DNA from: Pollenia angustigena
Lineage: Eukaryota; Arthropoda; Insecta; Diptera; Polleniidae
Assembly: GCA_930367215.1 (NCBI GenBank)
Contig: OV884059.1
Coordinates: forward strand, 74,743,393-74,807,392
Direction: 5' to 3'
Length of the DNA: 64,000 nt
In this document: one piece after another, positions 22,078 through 31,910 of the stretch
Layout of the letters: each line of letters opens with the position of its first letter
How positions within the stretch are numbered: the first letter of the stretch is position 1
Made by a program: the position numbers and the translations under genes
The notes under the pieces: generated by a model
What the model was told of the DNA's origin: nothing
The model's input: the letters and a program-made list of their open reading frames with translations, nothing else
The model's database searches: none

Positions 22078-22666
22078 TCAACAAAATAACCACAATACTG
22101 ATTATTGTTAAAGCTAAGGCACGAGCTCTATGTATTCATTTGTCCTTCAAGTTGTGCTGACAAAAGGTCAACAGAAAAAAGAACGACAAAAATGAAAAAA
22201 CAAAACAAATGTACTTTCGACTTCAAGAAGAATTCTTGACAAAAGTACGAGAAAACAGAAGTAAAGGAAAATAAACACGTAAAATAAATTAAAAATGGAT
22301 AATCATTCAGAAAAGCAAATTTCGATCTACCAAAGGTTAAAATACAATTTGGTTTAAGGATTGATGTTTGACTATTGACGACAGCGGTCGTCGATGGCTG
22401 CGAGTGTAAGACGGCAAATCCATCTGAGGAGATCGAGTGGTTGCGATCGAAACATGTCATGGTAACCTGCCGGCCGGGGTTCGAGCCCCAGCCACGTCAA
22501 GAATGAAAGATTGTCAATAACAATTTTAATTAATTTTCATGTTTGTAAAATTCCTTTCTTCATAAAAATAATTTAATGAAAATTAAATTTGATGAACTTA
22601 AGCCTAATTATAAAAATTTGGATTAAAACCATAAATAGTTCAACAAAATAACCACAATACTGATTA
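22078..22666 (+). repeat. tRNA-like dispersed repeat, right copy
   Basis: It runs from 'gttcaacaaaataaccac' (22076) through 'ggcacgagctc' and 'tttcgatctaccaaagg' to the tRNA-like part (about 22370-22500) and ends with a second 'gttcaacaaaataaccac' (22638-22655). The same order occurs, inverted, at 63106-63440. The tRNA-like portion shows box B GGTTCGAGCCCC. The doubled end indicates a head-to-tail arrangement of two units, and the second end is the empty target for the rosa insertion. Confidence 0.7.
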
Positions 22667-22681
22667 ATATTTTTTATAAAT

Positions 22682-22827
22682 TAATGGCCTGTTCGTCGAT
22701 TTCGAACGAAGATTTCGTTCGCTTAACTAACATGTAAAACAAAAACAATATTTTTTAATATATTTTTGCTTTAAATGTAAGTTAAGCGAACAAAGTCTTC
22801 GTTCGAAATCGACGAGCAGCCCATAAA
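22682..22827. mobile_element. Palindromic MITE, 146 bp
   Basis: Left TTAATGGCCTGTTCGTCGAT and right (reversed) TTATGGGCTGCTCGTCGAT start arms that match for about 60 bases, including 'ttcgaacgaaga'. A half copy lies at 1518-1576. The target duplication is not clear. Confidence 0.75.
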
Positions 22828-23179
22828 TAAAAGCTTAGAATTTGATTAATTCTCATACGTGTTAAAGTGATTTTATACAAAATGTAGGAAAAAATATTGT
22901 TGCCATAGACCTGATTGTAATAAATCTCAATGTTTAGTAAGCAAAACCCGTGCTAAGTACTTATTGTATTTCCAAAATGTATTTTATGTTTTATTAAAAA
23001 AATCTTTGAAAAACAATTATAACAGCTGGGGCCTAATTCTGGCAGTTCGAAAACAATTTTAGGGGATCTTGCATTCTCGGGTGAAAAACTTAGAAATAAA
23101 CAAAAAGACAAAAAATAAAGAATTGATTTCTATATGTATATCATATCATGAAAGTATAAAATGTTGTTATTGTATTATA
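22828..23179. other. Intervening sequence, nothing recognised
   Basis: AT-rich; no motif or repeat seen. Confidence 0.4.
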
Positions 23180-24073
23180 ATGGGTGGTTAAATTTTAAGG
23201 GCCGATGTTGAATGTGAACCACACCTAAACGCCAAGTTTCTTTCCGAATTTTATTTGACATTTCTCTATTTCAGACTTACTCAATTTGAACCATGGAGAT
23301 ATACACAATCCAACAACGTGTTAAAGTTATCCGGACTTATTATGAAAATGGGCGTTCAAATCAAAATGCATATCGTGCACTTCGTGAGGCACATTTTCAC
23401 CTCAGTGGATTCGTCAATAAGCAAAATTTACGCATTTGGGCAAATGATAATCCAAGAGTGATTGTCGAAAAACCAATGCACCCACAAAGAGTGACTGTTT
23501 GGTGTGGTTTATGGGCTGGCGGCATCATCGGGCCGTATTTTTTCCAAAATGAGGCCGGTCAGGCAGTTACAGATAACGAACTTTTTATGGCCCGAATTGG
23601 AAGATATGGATGTGGACGATATGTGGTTTCAGCAGGACGGTGCCACTTGCCACACAGCTAACGAAACAATGGCTCTTTTGCGCAACAAATTCAATGGCCG
23701 TGTTATCTTACGTAATGGCGATGTCAATTGGCCGCCAAGATCATGTGATTTGACACCGTTCAACTTTTTTCTTTGGGGTTATTTGAAAGAAAAGGTGTAC
23801 GTCGATAAGCCAGCAACAATTCAAGAGCTAAAGGATGAGATAATTCGGCACATTAACGGCATAGAACCTCCATTATGCCTCAGGGTCATCGAAAATTTGG
23901 ACCATCTGATGGAGGTGTGCCGCCGTGGTCGCGGCGCCCATTTGGCCGATATTTTGTTCCATACATAATTGAGTAATACCAATATATCATAATAAAATAA
24001 AATTACAATAATTTCCTAAATAGTTTGTGTTTTATTCAAAATCAACATCGGCCCTTGAAATTTAACCACCCTT
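23180..24073 (+). mobile_element. rosa-type element, internally deleted sister copy
   Basis: Both terminal repeats are present (left ATGGGTGGTTAAATTTTAAG, right reversed AAGGGTGGTTAAATTTCAAG, each continuing GGCCGATGTTGA), and TA flanks both sides (23178-23179, 24074-24075). It is closely related to copy 1 but 0.9 kb long because of internal deletions. With intact ends it could be mobilised by an outside transposase. Confidence 0.9.
23293..23968 (+). pseudogene. rosa-type transposase lacking helix-turn-helix region
   Basis: The frame opens MEIYTIQQRVKVIRTYYENG as in copy 1, but after YRALR (residue about 31) it jumps to AHFHLSGFVNKQ, losing about 130 residues, that is the rest of the DNA-binding region and the first catalytic aspartate. 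The join 'cttcgtgaggcac' shares TGA with both parental ends, suggesting a microhomology-mediated deletion. A second deletion of 26 bp after QAVT (near 23568) shifts the frame; the rest continues in the frame opening at 23504, with QQDGATCHTA and CDLTPFNFF. Here the third catalytic aspartate is replaced by asparagine (PLD to PFN), so catalysis would be lost anyway. Confidence 0.9.
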
Positions 24074-24075
24074 TA

Positions 24076-24480
24076 TATATGTATTTTTTAAATTATATAT
24101 ATCTTTATATATATCTTTGCGAAAGTGTCACAATATTACCATTGAAAACGATGTAGTGGAAGATAATCCAACGAAAACAAAAAATGCTTCAATGGAAAAA
24201 TGCATAAAGAGAGACAGCAGTTGTTCTATAGAAGAAATTGTAGGCTGAAGATGTAAGGTCTGCAAACACCTTTCGAAAATCCAAATAAGTATCAGGATAC
24301 TTAAGAATTAAGGGTTTTACGATTCCTTTAAGAAATACAACCACATGGAGTTAAGATGAAAAGTTTTGCGCATAGAGGATTTGAGATAAAATAAAGAAGC
24401 ATTTGGACGATTTTACATAGTTGTAGATGAATGGAAGGATGTATCCTATTTAAAATATGTAATTTGTTTGTAAAAATAAT
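24076..24480. other. Interior of hAT-type element, unassigned
   Basis: A mixed AT-rich block without an open frame longer than about 40 codons. It may be remains of the original hAT interior. Confidence 0.35.
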
Positions 24481-24698
24481 TTTATTTATTCGTTATTTTC
24501 ATCGATTAATCGAATAATTTTTTTAGATTTACAGCCAATCCCACGATGTTACACGTTAACGTTCGCAAAGAAAATAACATTTAAAACAAAAACAATTTCT
24601 AACTGGGTGTTAGTCGTTTGCTTGAACGAGCAAAAACAATTATTTGAATTATTCAAACCAAAGTTGAAAGGCGAATAATTGACAACTCTAGTAGCTAC

Positions 24699-24902
24699 CA
24701 ACCATTGAAGTCGACTACAACGTAGGCGTATACGCAATATCAACGCACGATAAATGAAGCCTAATTTTTGCGATTTGGCCAACTCAGCTTCGCAAATTTC
24801 CAAATGACCGTGTAAATTACACAGAAAAAATTGTCCAAACTTCTTCACTAATTAAAGCATTATTCAAATATAAAATCAGTTTCAATTAAAAATTTAGTCA
24901 AA
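24699..24902. other. Short unassigned stretch
   Basis: No structure seen. Confidence 0.35.
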
Positions 24903-24963
24903 TGAATTAAACGTTTAATCAAGTGAATTAAACGTTTAATGAAGTGAATTAAACGTTTAATTA
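24903..24963. repeat. Three 21-bp tandem units around a palindrome
   Basis: The unit gtgaattaaacgtttaatsaa occurs three times; its core ATTAAACGTTTAAT is a perfect 14-bp palindrome. Confidence 0.85.
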
Positions 24964-25202
24964 AAAGTATTTATTTGTCTACTGGTGCAAGTTTTATTAA
25001 TTTTTAATTAATATTACAAAATTTTTTATTGAAAACAATTTTTTTTATTTTTTTTTTGTTGTATGAGAAAGTACTTTAATAATAATTACACTTTGCTAGT
25101 TGAAAAAACAGACAAGCCGATGGTGCTAACCGTTTTTTTTAGGTTTGCTCTTGTTTTCCAGATATGCAGTTATTTCGAAAATGGAGGAGGTTGCACAACA
25201 TA

Positions 25203-25994
25203 TGTATCGGGTGATTTTTTAGCTATTATCTTTTTGGCAACACTGGTTTAAACAGCTGACGCACGTTTCGTGTTTTGTTTTACTGTCAAACATCTTTAGT
25301 TTGGTCTATAATATGTGCTCTGTTAAGAAAGTTCTTCGCGCGGCCTTCTTCCATTTTATGGTCAGTTTAATCGACCCACTGAAGCGGCTATTCGGTACGT
25401 TAATAAGCAGATTTGTCGATTTTGGAGTGAAGATCAGCCAGAAGCATTGCAAGAGCTACCAATGCATCCAGAAAAAGCCACTGTTTGGTGCGGTTTATGG
25501 GCTGGTGGCATCATTGGACCGTACATCTTCAAAGATGATGCGAATCGTAACGTAACTGTGAATGGTGAGCGCTACCGTGAGATGATATCCAACTTTTTTT
25601 TGCCCAAAATTCAAGAGCTTGACTTGCATGACATGTGGTTTCAACAAGACGGTGCCACATGCCACACAGCACGCTTAACAATGGACTTATTGAGAGGCGA
25701 GTTCGGTGAACATTTTATTTCCCGTTCGGCACCGGTCAATTGGCCGCCTAGATCGTGCGATTTAACGCCTTTAGACTATTTTTTGTGGGGCTATGTTAAA
25801 GCTCATGTCTATACACAAATGCCCGCTTCAATTGACGCATTGGAAGACAACATTGAAGCATTTATTCATGAGATACCGGCCGAAATGTTGGAAAGAGTAT
25901 GCCAAAATTGGACTAAGCGGATGGACCATTTGAGGCGAAGTCACGGTCAACATTTGCATGAAATAACATTCAAACATTAAATTATATGGACCGT
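25203..25994 (+). mobile_element. rosa-type family 2 element, truncated copy
   Basis: The left end TGTATCGGGTGATTTTTTAG matches the right end (reversed) of the related element at 30267-31186. The right end is missing: similarity stops at 'accgtac' (25995) and repeat R resumes. The flanking 'cacaacata' continues 'tgttcgcg' in the uninterrupted relative at 61236, so insertion was at TA. Confidence 0.75.
25317..25980 (+). pseudogene. rosa-type family 2 transposase, catalytic half
   Basis: After a damaged start, 25350-25395 reads FYGQFNRPTEAAIR, the helix-turn-helix start equivalent to FFGQFDRPNVRTI in family 1. It then joins directly to YVNKQICRFWSEDQPEALQ, so about 115 residues including the first catalytic aspartate are deleted. 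From M at 25447 a 177-codon frame is open to the end (ITFKH). It holds GGIIGPYIFKDDANRNVTVNG, QQDGATCHTA and CDLTPLDYFLWGYVK; the second and third aspartates are 41 residues apart, so this too is DD41D. It differs at many positions from the family at 20.8 kb, so it is a distinct family of the same clade. Confidence 0.85.
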
Positions 25995-26573
25995 ACGTAA
26001 ATGATAAAAATCCGTTAAAAACTTTTGATTTTTTTCACTAAAGTCGGCATCTTAGGAGCTGCAGGGGAAAAATTTAAGAATTTTAATAAACCGCAATATT
26101 TGTGTGGTGGAAATTCTTAAATTTGGCTGCTGCACTACCTAGGATGCCCCTAGATGGGTTAAATGTATGACACACCCCACTTTATTTTTCATCTTAATCA
26201 TTTATTTCTAGCAAAGCGACCCGGTATCTCCATTCCTTAAGGAAACTCCCATACAAAATGTTCAATACGGACTAGAAATATATTGAAGAAAAAGTCTCAT
26301 AAATGCCCAGGAGTCAGTCGCCCCTAGGTGGATAAAATCTATGACCGACCTCCATTAGTTTTGTGTACTAAACATTCTCTTAAAACATACTTGCCCCTTA
26401 TCACCACTTTTTTGGGGAGCTCCCATACAAATATTGCTTTTTATGAAATTCTTAAATTTTAATGTTCGACTTTTGTGAATAAAATCAAAAGTTGCTAATA
26501 GATTTTAATCATTTATCACTTGTTCGTTTTTTATATGTCTGCAAGAAATTAGAAGCATAGCTGCATTTTCCAA

Positions 26574-27036
26574 TCATCATATATATTATTTCTAAAGCAC
26601 TTTTTTTTGTCGGTTGCAAATATCTCCCATACCACCGCATCAAATTCAATGAATGATATATCATTTTAAAGCTTATTTCTAACACTAATGACGAAAAATA
26701 ATTAGAAATTAAAAAATTAATATTTTCATTGATAAAAATTACGGTGCGAAATATTCGCACGGGTCATCTAGTATATATTATTTCTAAAGCACTTTTTTTT
26801 GTCGGTTACAAATATCTCCCATACCACCGCATCAAATTTAATGAATGATATCTCATTTTAAAGCTTATTTCTAACACTAACGACGAAAAATAATTAGAAA
26901 TTGAAAAATTAATATTTTCATTGATAAAATTATATTTTAAAATGTATTAAAGTTACTAAAATTTCTATTAACTATTTTCATTTTATGTTACAAAAATGAC
27001 AACTAACGGTGCGAAATATTCGCACGGGTCATCTAG
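26574..27036 (+). mobile_element. Helitron-like insertion, tandem two-unit
   Basis: It begins TC (after ...ccaA) and ends CTAG followed by T, with the hairpin GTGCGAAATATTCGCAC 9 bases before CTAG. These are Helitron hallmarks: 5'-TC, CTRR-3', subterminal hairpin, insertion between A and T without duplication. It contains two head-to-tail units (26580-26771 and 26772-27036), both ending in the same hairpin-CTAG. The second has about 70 extra bases. The empty site in repeat R is near 61429 ('aattttttta' / 'gaaaaatgc'). Confidence 0.75.
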
Positions 27037-27265
27037 TTGTTTATGAATTTTCAAAAAACAAAAATTTCGAAATTTTGATTAAAAATTATTTTTTTCCAAA
27101 AAAAATAATGTTTCTAAAACGAATGCGCATTTCGGTTTTTTAGTTTTTCAATAAGTTTAACTGTCTTTATGTTACGCGAACATAAATTGTGCAACCTCCT
27201 CCATTTTCGAAATAACGGTATATCTCGAAAACAAGACCAAAAAAAACGGATACCCGTCTTAAAAA

Positions 27266-28150
27266 AATGTTTAAATTTCGAGCACAGTGTAAATATTGGT
27301 AAAATGTAAGTGAAATTTATTTCTGGGATATGATTTCAACGACTTAAATATGGTATAAAGAGCAATCTCTTATAATAAAAATGCTTTTGCTTCTCTATAA
27401 TTTTCTTTGTTTATGGCTTCGTTATACTTCATGGTGTTGAACACAAGTTTTGAAACTGTATCTATTAAATACGTCAACCACAGTAGTAAATTTCTAATTC
27501 GCCCTATTTTTTTCCTTACTTTTTACTCAACAAAGGAACACTCTCGTAAAATTATCATAATTTCATTGTTCTCCTCTTCGAGTTTTCGGAATTGTGTGCA
27601 GATTTAAAATGCCATAAAAAAATTAAGGCATTAATACAAATACATATTCATAATATTTATGTGAGTAAGAAATTGTGTGTTAGCATCGATCGATTTAAGG
27701 TTGAAAAATAAACCTGAAGTGATTTAAATTTCATTAATTAGTTTTTATCACATTTTTTAAGATGTCAGACTTTAAGTTGCGATGCCTTTGCTGATATCTT
27801 TTAGCTCGTGCTATCAGGTTTTCTAGTAATTTTTTTTTTTTTTTTTGCCTTTTCGAAATACATTTTTTATTTGATAAATTTAAGCTTAAAGAGGGTTTCC
27901 AATACAGACATCGATAATGCCGAAATCGTTGAAGTTGATTATTTTTTATAATTTTAAAATATCGAGTTGTGCACAATTTCGATTTTGGTTTTACATACAT
28001 ACTAATTTTTTTATTCATTAAAACTTTCTCATAAAGTGTGATGTGTGACTTAATCGGAAAAGTTAATTTTGTCCATTTATAATCTTACTATATATACTCT
28101 ATAAATGAATATTAACTTCGAGACATTGTAAAATGAGATTGGGAGCAAAA
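27266..28150. other. AT-rich sequence, nothing recognised
   Basis: Short frames only, without motifs. Confidence 0.4.
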
Positions 28151-29010
28151 GGCAGAATATGAATGACACTCTTAATCAGGATCTCTGAGTGGGGTCAAGC
28201 GAATAGGGTCGAATTTAATGCACGCAAGACCCAATGTTGTATGATGACCCACAGACGGACCGTGGGACCATTTATGTCATCTGTATTAATGGGTGGCATT
28301 GATATTGAGGAATCGGATACTCTTGATGTTCTGGGCATGAGAATACATTGCGATGTCCGCTGGAATAAACACGTTTTTAAAGTGTCGAAAGAGGCATTCA
28401 ACTGTTTAGGTTTTTTAAAACGGTGCAAGACTTACTTCACTTCATCCGATCTCCTTACTATCTATACCACCTATATCCGACCGAAGATGGAATACAACTC
28501 CCATATATGGGCAGGGGCTTCAAAGTCTATTTTGAACCTTCTGAACCGTGTACAAAGGAGGGCGGTGAAGCTCATCAATGACAGTAGGGTATCCAACTCT
28601 ATTGACTCATTCGAGCATCGTCGGAATGTGGGTTGTGTGACACTTTTCTATCGATATTACCATGGGAAGTGTTCCACTTAGATAAGTGAACTTATTCCAC
28701 CCGCCCGAGTATTTCTTCGTAATACTCGCTCATCCAGTGGATCACATCCGTTTGTAGTCGATTGTCCTGTGTCTCTCACAACGCATTATAGAGAAAATTC
28801 GTTTTTCAGTCGAACTATCCGTATGTGGAATAAACTTCCCGCAGAGGTCTTCCCCGGTACTTATAATTTATTAAGATTCAAGTCAAATGTCCACAAACAC
28901 TATTCCCTCTTTCATACTTCCCAAACCTTATTTTCCCGATCAACATAATGCACTGCATATATAGGGGGCATCCCCTGAGTGTTGGTTTATCATTAAAAAA
29001 AAAAAAAAAA
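28151..29010 (+). pseudogene. Same retrotransposon family as 6581, 3' copy with A tail
   Basis: The frame from 28163 reads WGQANRVEFNARKTQCC, TLDVLGMRIHCDVRWNKHV, LLTIYTTYIRPKMEYNSHIW, RRNVGCVTLFYRYYHGKC and, after a stop at 28679-28681, THYRENSFFSRTIRMWNKLP and FKSNVHKHYSLF. It corresponds to the part of the 6.6-kb copy after the catalytic FADDS motif, so the reverse transcriptase core is absent by 5' truncation. Apart from the stop it is less damaged than the other copy and shows where that one lost a base. An A(16) run at 28995-29010 is the element's 3' tail. Confidence 0.85.
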
Positions 29011-29134
29011 GTGTTGTCACTTCAGGGGTAATAACCCGAATTAAGTGCAATTATAACTAACGTGAGTAGAGCGTGGGAAATTTCTTTTAGGTCTTAATCA
29101 GGTGTATTTTAAATTCTTTCTTTATATACATATG
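29011..29134 (+). repeat. Dispersed repeat Z, copy 2
   Basis: It starts 'gtgttgtcacttcaggggta' directly after the A tail and matches 8768-8850 ('gtagagcgtgggaaattt'). Confidence 0.65.
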
Positions 29135-29911
29135 CACACAGAAAAAACTCAATGTAAATTCGTTCAAAAAAAGGTTGATTTTACATTTTTCAGTAGTGAT
29201 TTTGCTTCATTCTTGTTTCATTTTTTTCATGTTTTTACAATAACTTGCGAACAACATTTTTATCTTTTAAAATAACTATAATTCATGTTAATTTAAAATT
29301 GCAGTAAATGTCATTTATATTGAAATAACAATCTGAATAACGTTGAATGAAAGTTATTTCAAGTTGAAACATCGTGAATTTCATGTAGAATCAAATTGGT
29401 TGGAGTGTAATGACAACATATGCATTTATTTAAGAATAATTCAAAATACTTACCCCTGTAACACATGTTTCACTTATTTTGTATCTCCTTTGTTAACAGA
29501 AGCAACAACAGAATGGCCCGATATGGTTTTCTTCATCATTTTACTTTGAAAACTCGATGTACAATTAAACTAAATAATTTTAATAAAAAGAATACGGGAA
29601 TTGTCTTTTCTTTTTATAACACATTTTAAACACGAAAAAAATGTACAGACTTAGGTATGTATGCATGTTAATTTAACAAGATAAACTTTTGATTTTAATA
29701 TAAAACAGGTTTTTATGGATTCAATATTGAACAATGTTATTTTAACAGAGAATAATATTAAATAAACGTGATTTAAGGTTATTTTAATATTTTTCATTTG
29801 AAATTAATATGAAATAATGATAAATTTAAATAAAGGGCATACTTTTGCAGAAATTTATCAATCAACATTTCGCCATGTTATTTTAACATTGGTATTTTTT
29901 TCTGTGTGTAG
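29135..29911. mobile_element. CACACAGAAAAAA element, copy 1
   Basis: The ends CACACAGAAAAAA are inverted copies of each other. The interior from about 29280 to 29720 matches 63510-64000 in the same orientation ('gaaagttatttcaagttgaa', 'gaatttcatgtagaatcaa', 'cagaatggcccgatat'). A 68-codon frame at 29343-29549 lies in it but matches nothing known. No target duplication was found. Confidence 0.7.
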
Positions 29912-29916
29912 ATTAG

Positions 29917-30198
29917 ACTGGTCGCATCTTGAATGGGATTTTTTTTTTAATTTAATTGCTTGCGCTGCTTAAAATATGAGGTTTGGTGTAAGAAATCATG
30001 ATCTAATTTTGCAGGTCAATCCGACGGTGACTAGCCGTGCCAAGTGGGGCCCAAAGTTCCCCATATTATAAAAAAAAAACATCTTTTCGATCTTTATAGT
30101 TATACTAGTTGAAAAGCGGTTTAATAAAATTCTTAAATTAATTAAAATTTTTCGTCTTTTGTGAATATATAAAATCAAAAAAAAATGCGACCAATCTA
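29917..30198. mobile_element. MITE with TAGACTGGTCGCATCTT ends
   Basis: Left TAGACTGGTCGCATCTT, right reversed TAGATTGGTCGCATTTT. Flanks GTGTAGAT and GTGTTTAT may be a decayed 8-bp duplication. The same end closes repeat R at about 61985, so the two are related. It codes for nothing. Confidence 0.7.
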
Positions 30199-30266
30199 GT
30201 GTTTATATTGTTATTTTTGCATATGAGCCTGTGTCATTTTGTTCCGATATCGAAAGGACAATTATA

Positions 30267-31186
30267 ATGGGCGATTTTTTAAGAGCTATAGGAAAGTTAA
30301 AAAAAACATATAAAATTCAGATAAATGCATGAAATCTTTATTTGAATCGATAGTACGGTTCATATAATTTAATGCGTGAAGATTATTTCATGCAAATGTT
30401 GACCGTGACTGCGCTTCAAATGGTCCATCTGCTTAGTCCAATTTTGGCATACTCTTTCCAACATTTCGGCCGGTATCTCATGAATAAATGCTTCAATGTT
30501 GTCTTCCAATGCGTTAATTGAAGCGGGCATATGTGTATAGACATGAGCTTTAACATAGCCCCACAAAAAATAGTCTAAAGGCGTTAAATCGCACGATCTA
30601 GGCGGCCACTTGACCGGTCCCGAACGTGAAATAAAATGTTACCGAACTCGCCTCTTAATAAGTCCATCGTTAAGCGTGCTGTGTGGCATGTGGCACTGTC
30701 TTGTTGAAACCACATGTCATGCAAGTCAAGCTCTTGAATTGTGGGCAAAAAAAAGTCGGATATCATCTCACGGTAGCGCTCACAATTTACAGTTACGTTA
30801 CGATTCGCATCATCTTTGAAGAAGTACGGTCCAATGATACCACCAGCTCATAAACCGCACCAAACTGTGACTTTTTCTGGATGCATTGGTAGCTCTTGCA
30901 ATGCTTCTTACTGATCTTCACTCCAAAATCGACAATTCTGCTTATTAACGTAACCATTGAGCCAAAAATGAGCTTCGTCGCTGAACACAAGAAGCGCGCG
31001 ATGAACTTTCGCATTTTGATAATAAAATTCGATAATTTGCAAGCGTTGTTCGTTTGTAAGACGATTCATGGTTAAATTATAGACCAAACTGAAAATGTTT
31101 GACAGTGAAACAAAACACGAAACGTCCGTCAGCTGTCTAAACCAGTGTTGCCAAAAAGATAATAGCTAAAAAATCACCCGATACAT
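30267..31186 (-). mobile_element. rosa-type family 2 element with both ends
   Basis: The ends ATGGGCGATTTTTTAAGAGC (left) and, reversed, ATGTATCGGGTGATTTTTTAGC (right) are imperfect inverted repeats, and TA flanks each. It is about 0.92 kb, too short for a full transposase gene, because of an internal deletion. Confidence 0.8.
30369..31069 (-). pseudogene. rosa-type family 2 transposase, decayed
   Basis: From ATG at 31069 it reads MNRLTNEQRLQIIEFYYQN and AKVHRALLVFSDEAHFWLNG. The start of the protein thus joins directly to the first catalytic block, and about 115 residues of helix-turn-helix sequence are gone. Two stops (in SEDQ*EALQ and CGL*AGG) and a one-base deletion after RGEFG (near 30642) break it. 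The second aspartate sits in QQDSATCHTA, and the third in CDLTPLDYFLWGYVK with the usual 41-residue spacing once the frame is followed. It ends EIIFTH at 30369. The loss covers a different range from the copy at 25.3 kb, so the two deletions are independent events. Confidence 0.85.
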
Positions 31187-31910
31187 TAAATGTGTGTAGG
31201 GAATTTTATATAAAAGAAGTTACTTAAATAAAATCAGCATTTGACTTCAAAAATGAAATTTATACCATTTTAGACAGTGTTTTCAACCAAAGTCACGGTT
31301 TATTTTAAATATTGGTTTGCCAAAGCTTAATAAGAAATGGCACCAACATGGAAATTAATATTTCAATAAATATTATCTGCACAATGATTTAGAATAAGAA
31401 GTTTAATGGGAAATGTTATTCAAACTAAAAAATAACCTTAAGGAAAATGTAACAAACTTGCATCCTAATCTATTCTCTTTTCTTCTCTCATCGAAAAATT
31501 CAAAGCAAGTCAAGTTCGATATGAGTGAAACGGCCCTAAGGAACTCAAATTACATTAAAATTTTAACAAAAAAGCACTGTTTTCAAAATTCATTCATAAT
31601 AGGGAGATGTTCATTATTGATTTTTGGTTAATTAGGGCCTTTTGTGTTTTAGGTAACGATATATGTACGCCTCACCATAGTATTAAAATCGTACCAAAAC
31701 CTTAAGTTCGGGAGTACAGGGACTAGGCGAAAAAATGAACCGACTTGGCTCATTTTGGTCCTTCTATCTCATATTATGTGGGGGCCATCGTGCCAAAACC
31801 ATTATTTCAGGAAAAAAAAGCTAGTTATCTGGCTATAACTCGGTCAATAAAACCAGAAGTATTCTGCTTAGATTTCTTCGGGTAAAAAAAGTTTAAAGAT
31901 TATAAGAAGA
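31187..31910. repeat. Weak repeat Z match and unassigned sequence
   Basis: 31380-31430 resembles 9065-9115. 31720-31860 ('gaaccgacttggctcatttt', 'gggggccatcgtgccaaaac') belongs to a repeat split by the next element and continuing at 32806. A 72-codon frame at 31413-31631 has no recognisable content. Confidence 0.4.

Larger units (their letters stand above)
20330..24690. mobile_element. hAT-type element with nested insertions (4.36 kb)
   Basis: The 8-bp duplication GTAGCTAC flanks it (20322-20329 and 24691-24698) and fits the hAT target pattern nTnnnnAn. The ends TAGAGTTCTTAA and, reversed, TAGAGTTGTCAA fit the hAT terminal pattern YARNG. Near each end lie copies of ATTCGATTAATCGA (20350-20465; 24500-24520), as is usual for hAT subterminal binding repeats. 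No hAT transposase is recognised; the interior is filled by tRNA-like repeats and two rosa-type copies. It was therefore a small non-autonomous element that later collected insertions, or it moved with them. Confidence 0.8.
25110..27265. repeat. Dispersed repeat R, copy with nested insertions
   Basis: The left end 'gctaaccgttttttttagg...gttatttcgaaaatggagg' is mirrored at 27185-27260 ('cctccattttcgaaataac...aaaaaacgg'), so the repeat has inverted ends of about 90 bp. 26110-26570 and 27037-27180 are the reverse complement of 61245-61960. It was interrupted by a rosa-type element (about 25203-25994) and a Helitron-like element (26574-27036). No gene belongs to the repeat itself. Confidence 0.75.
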
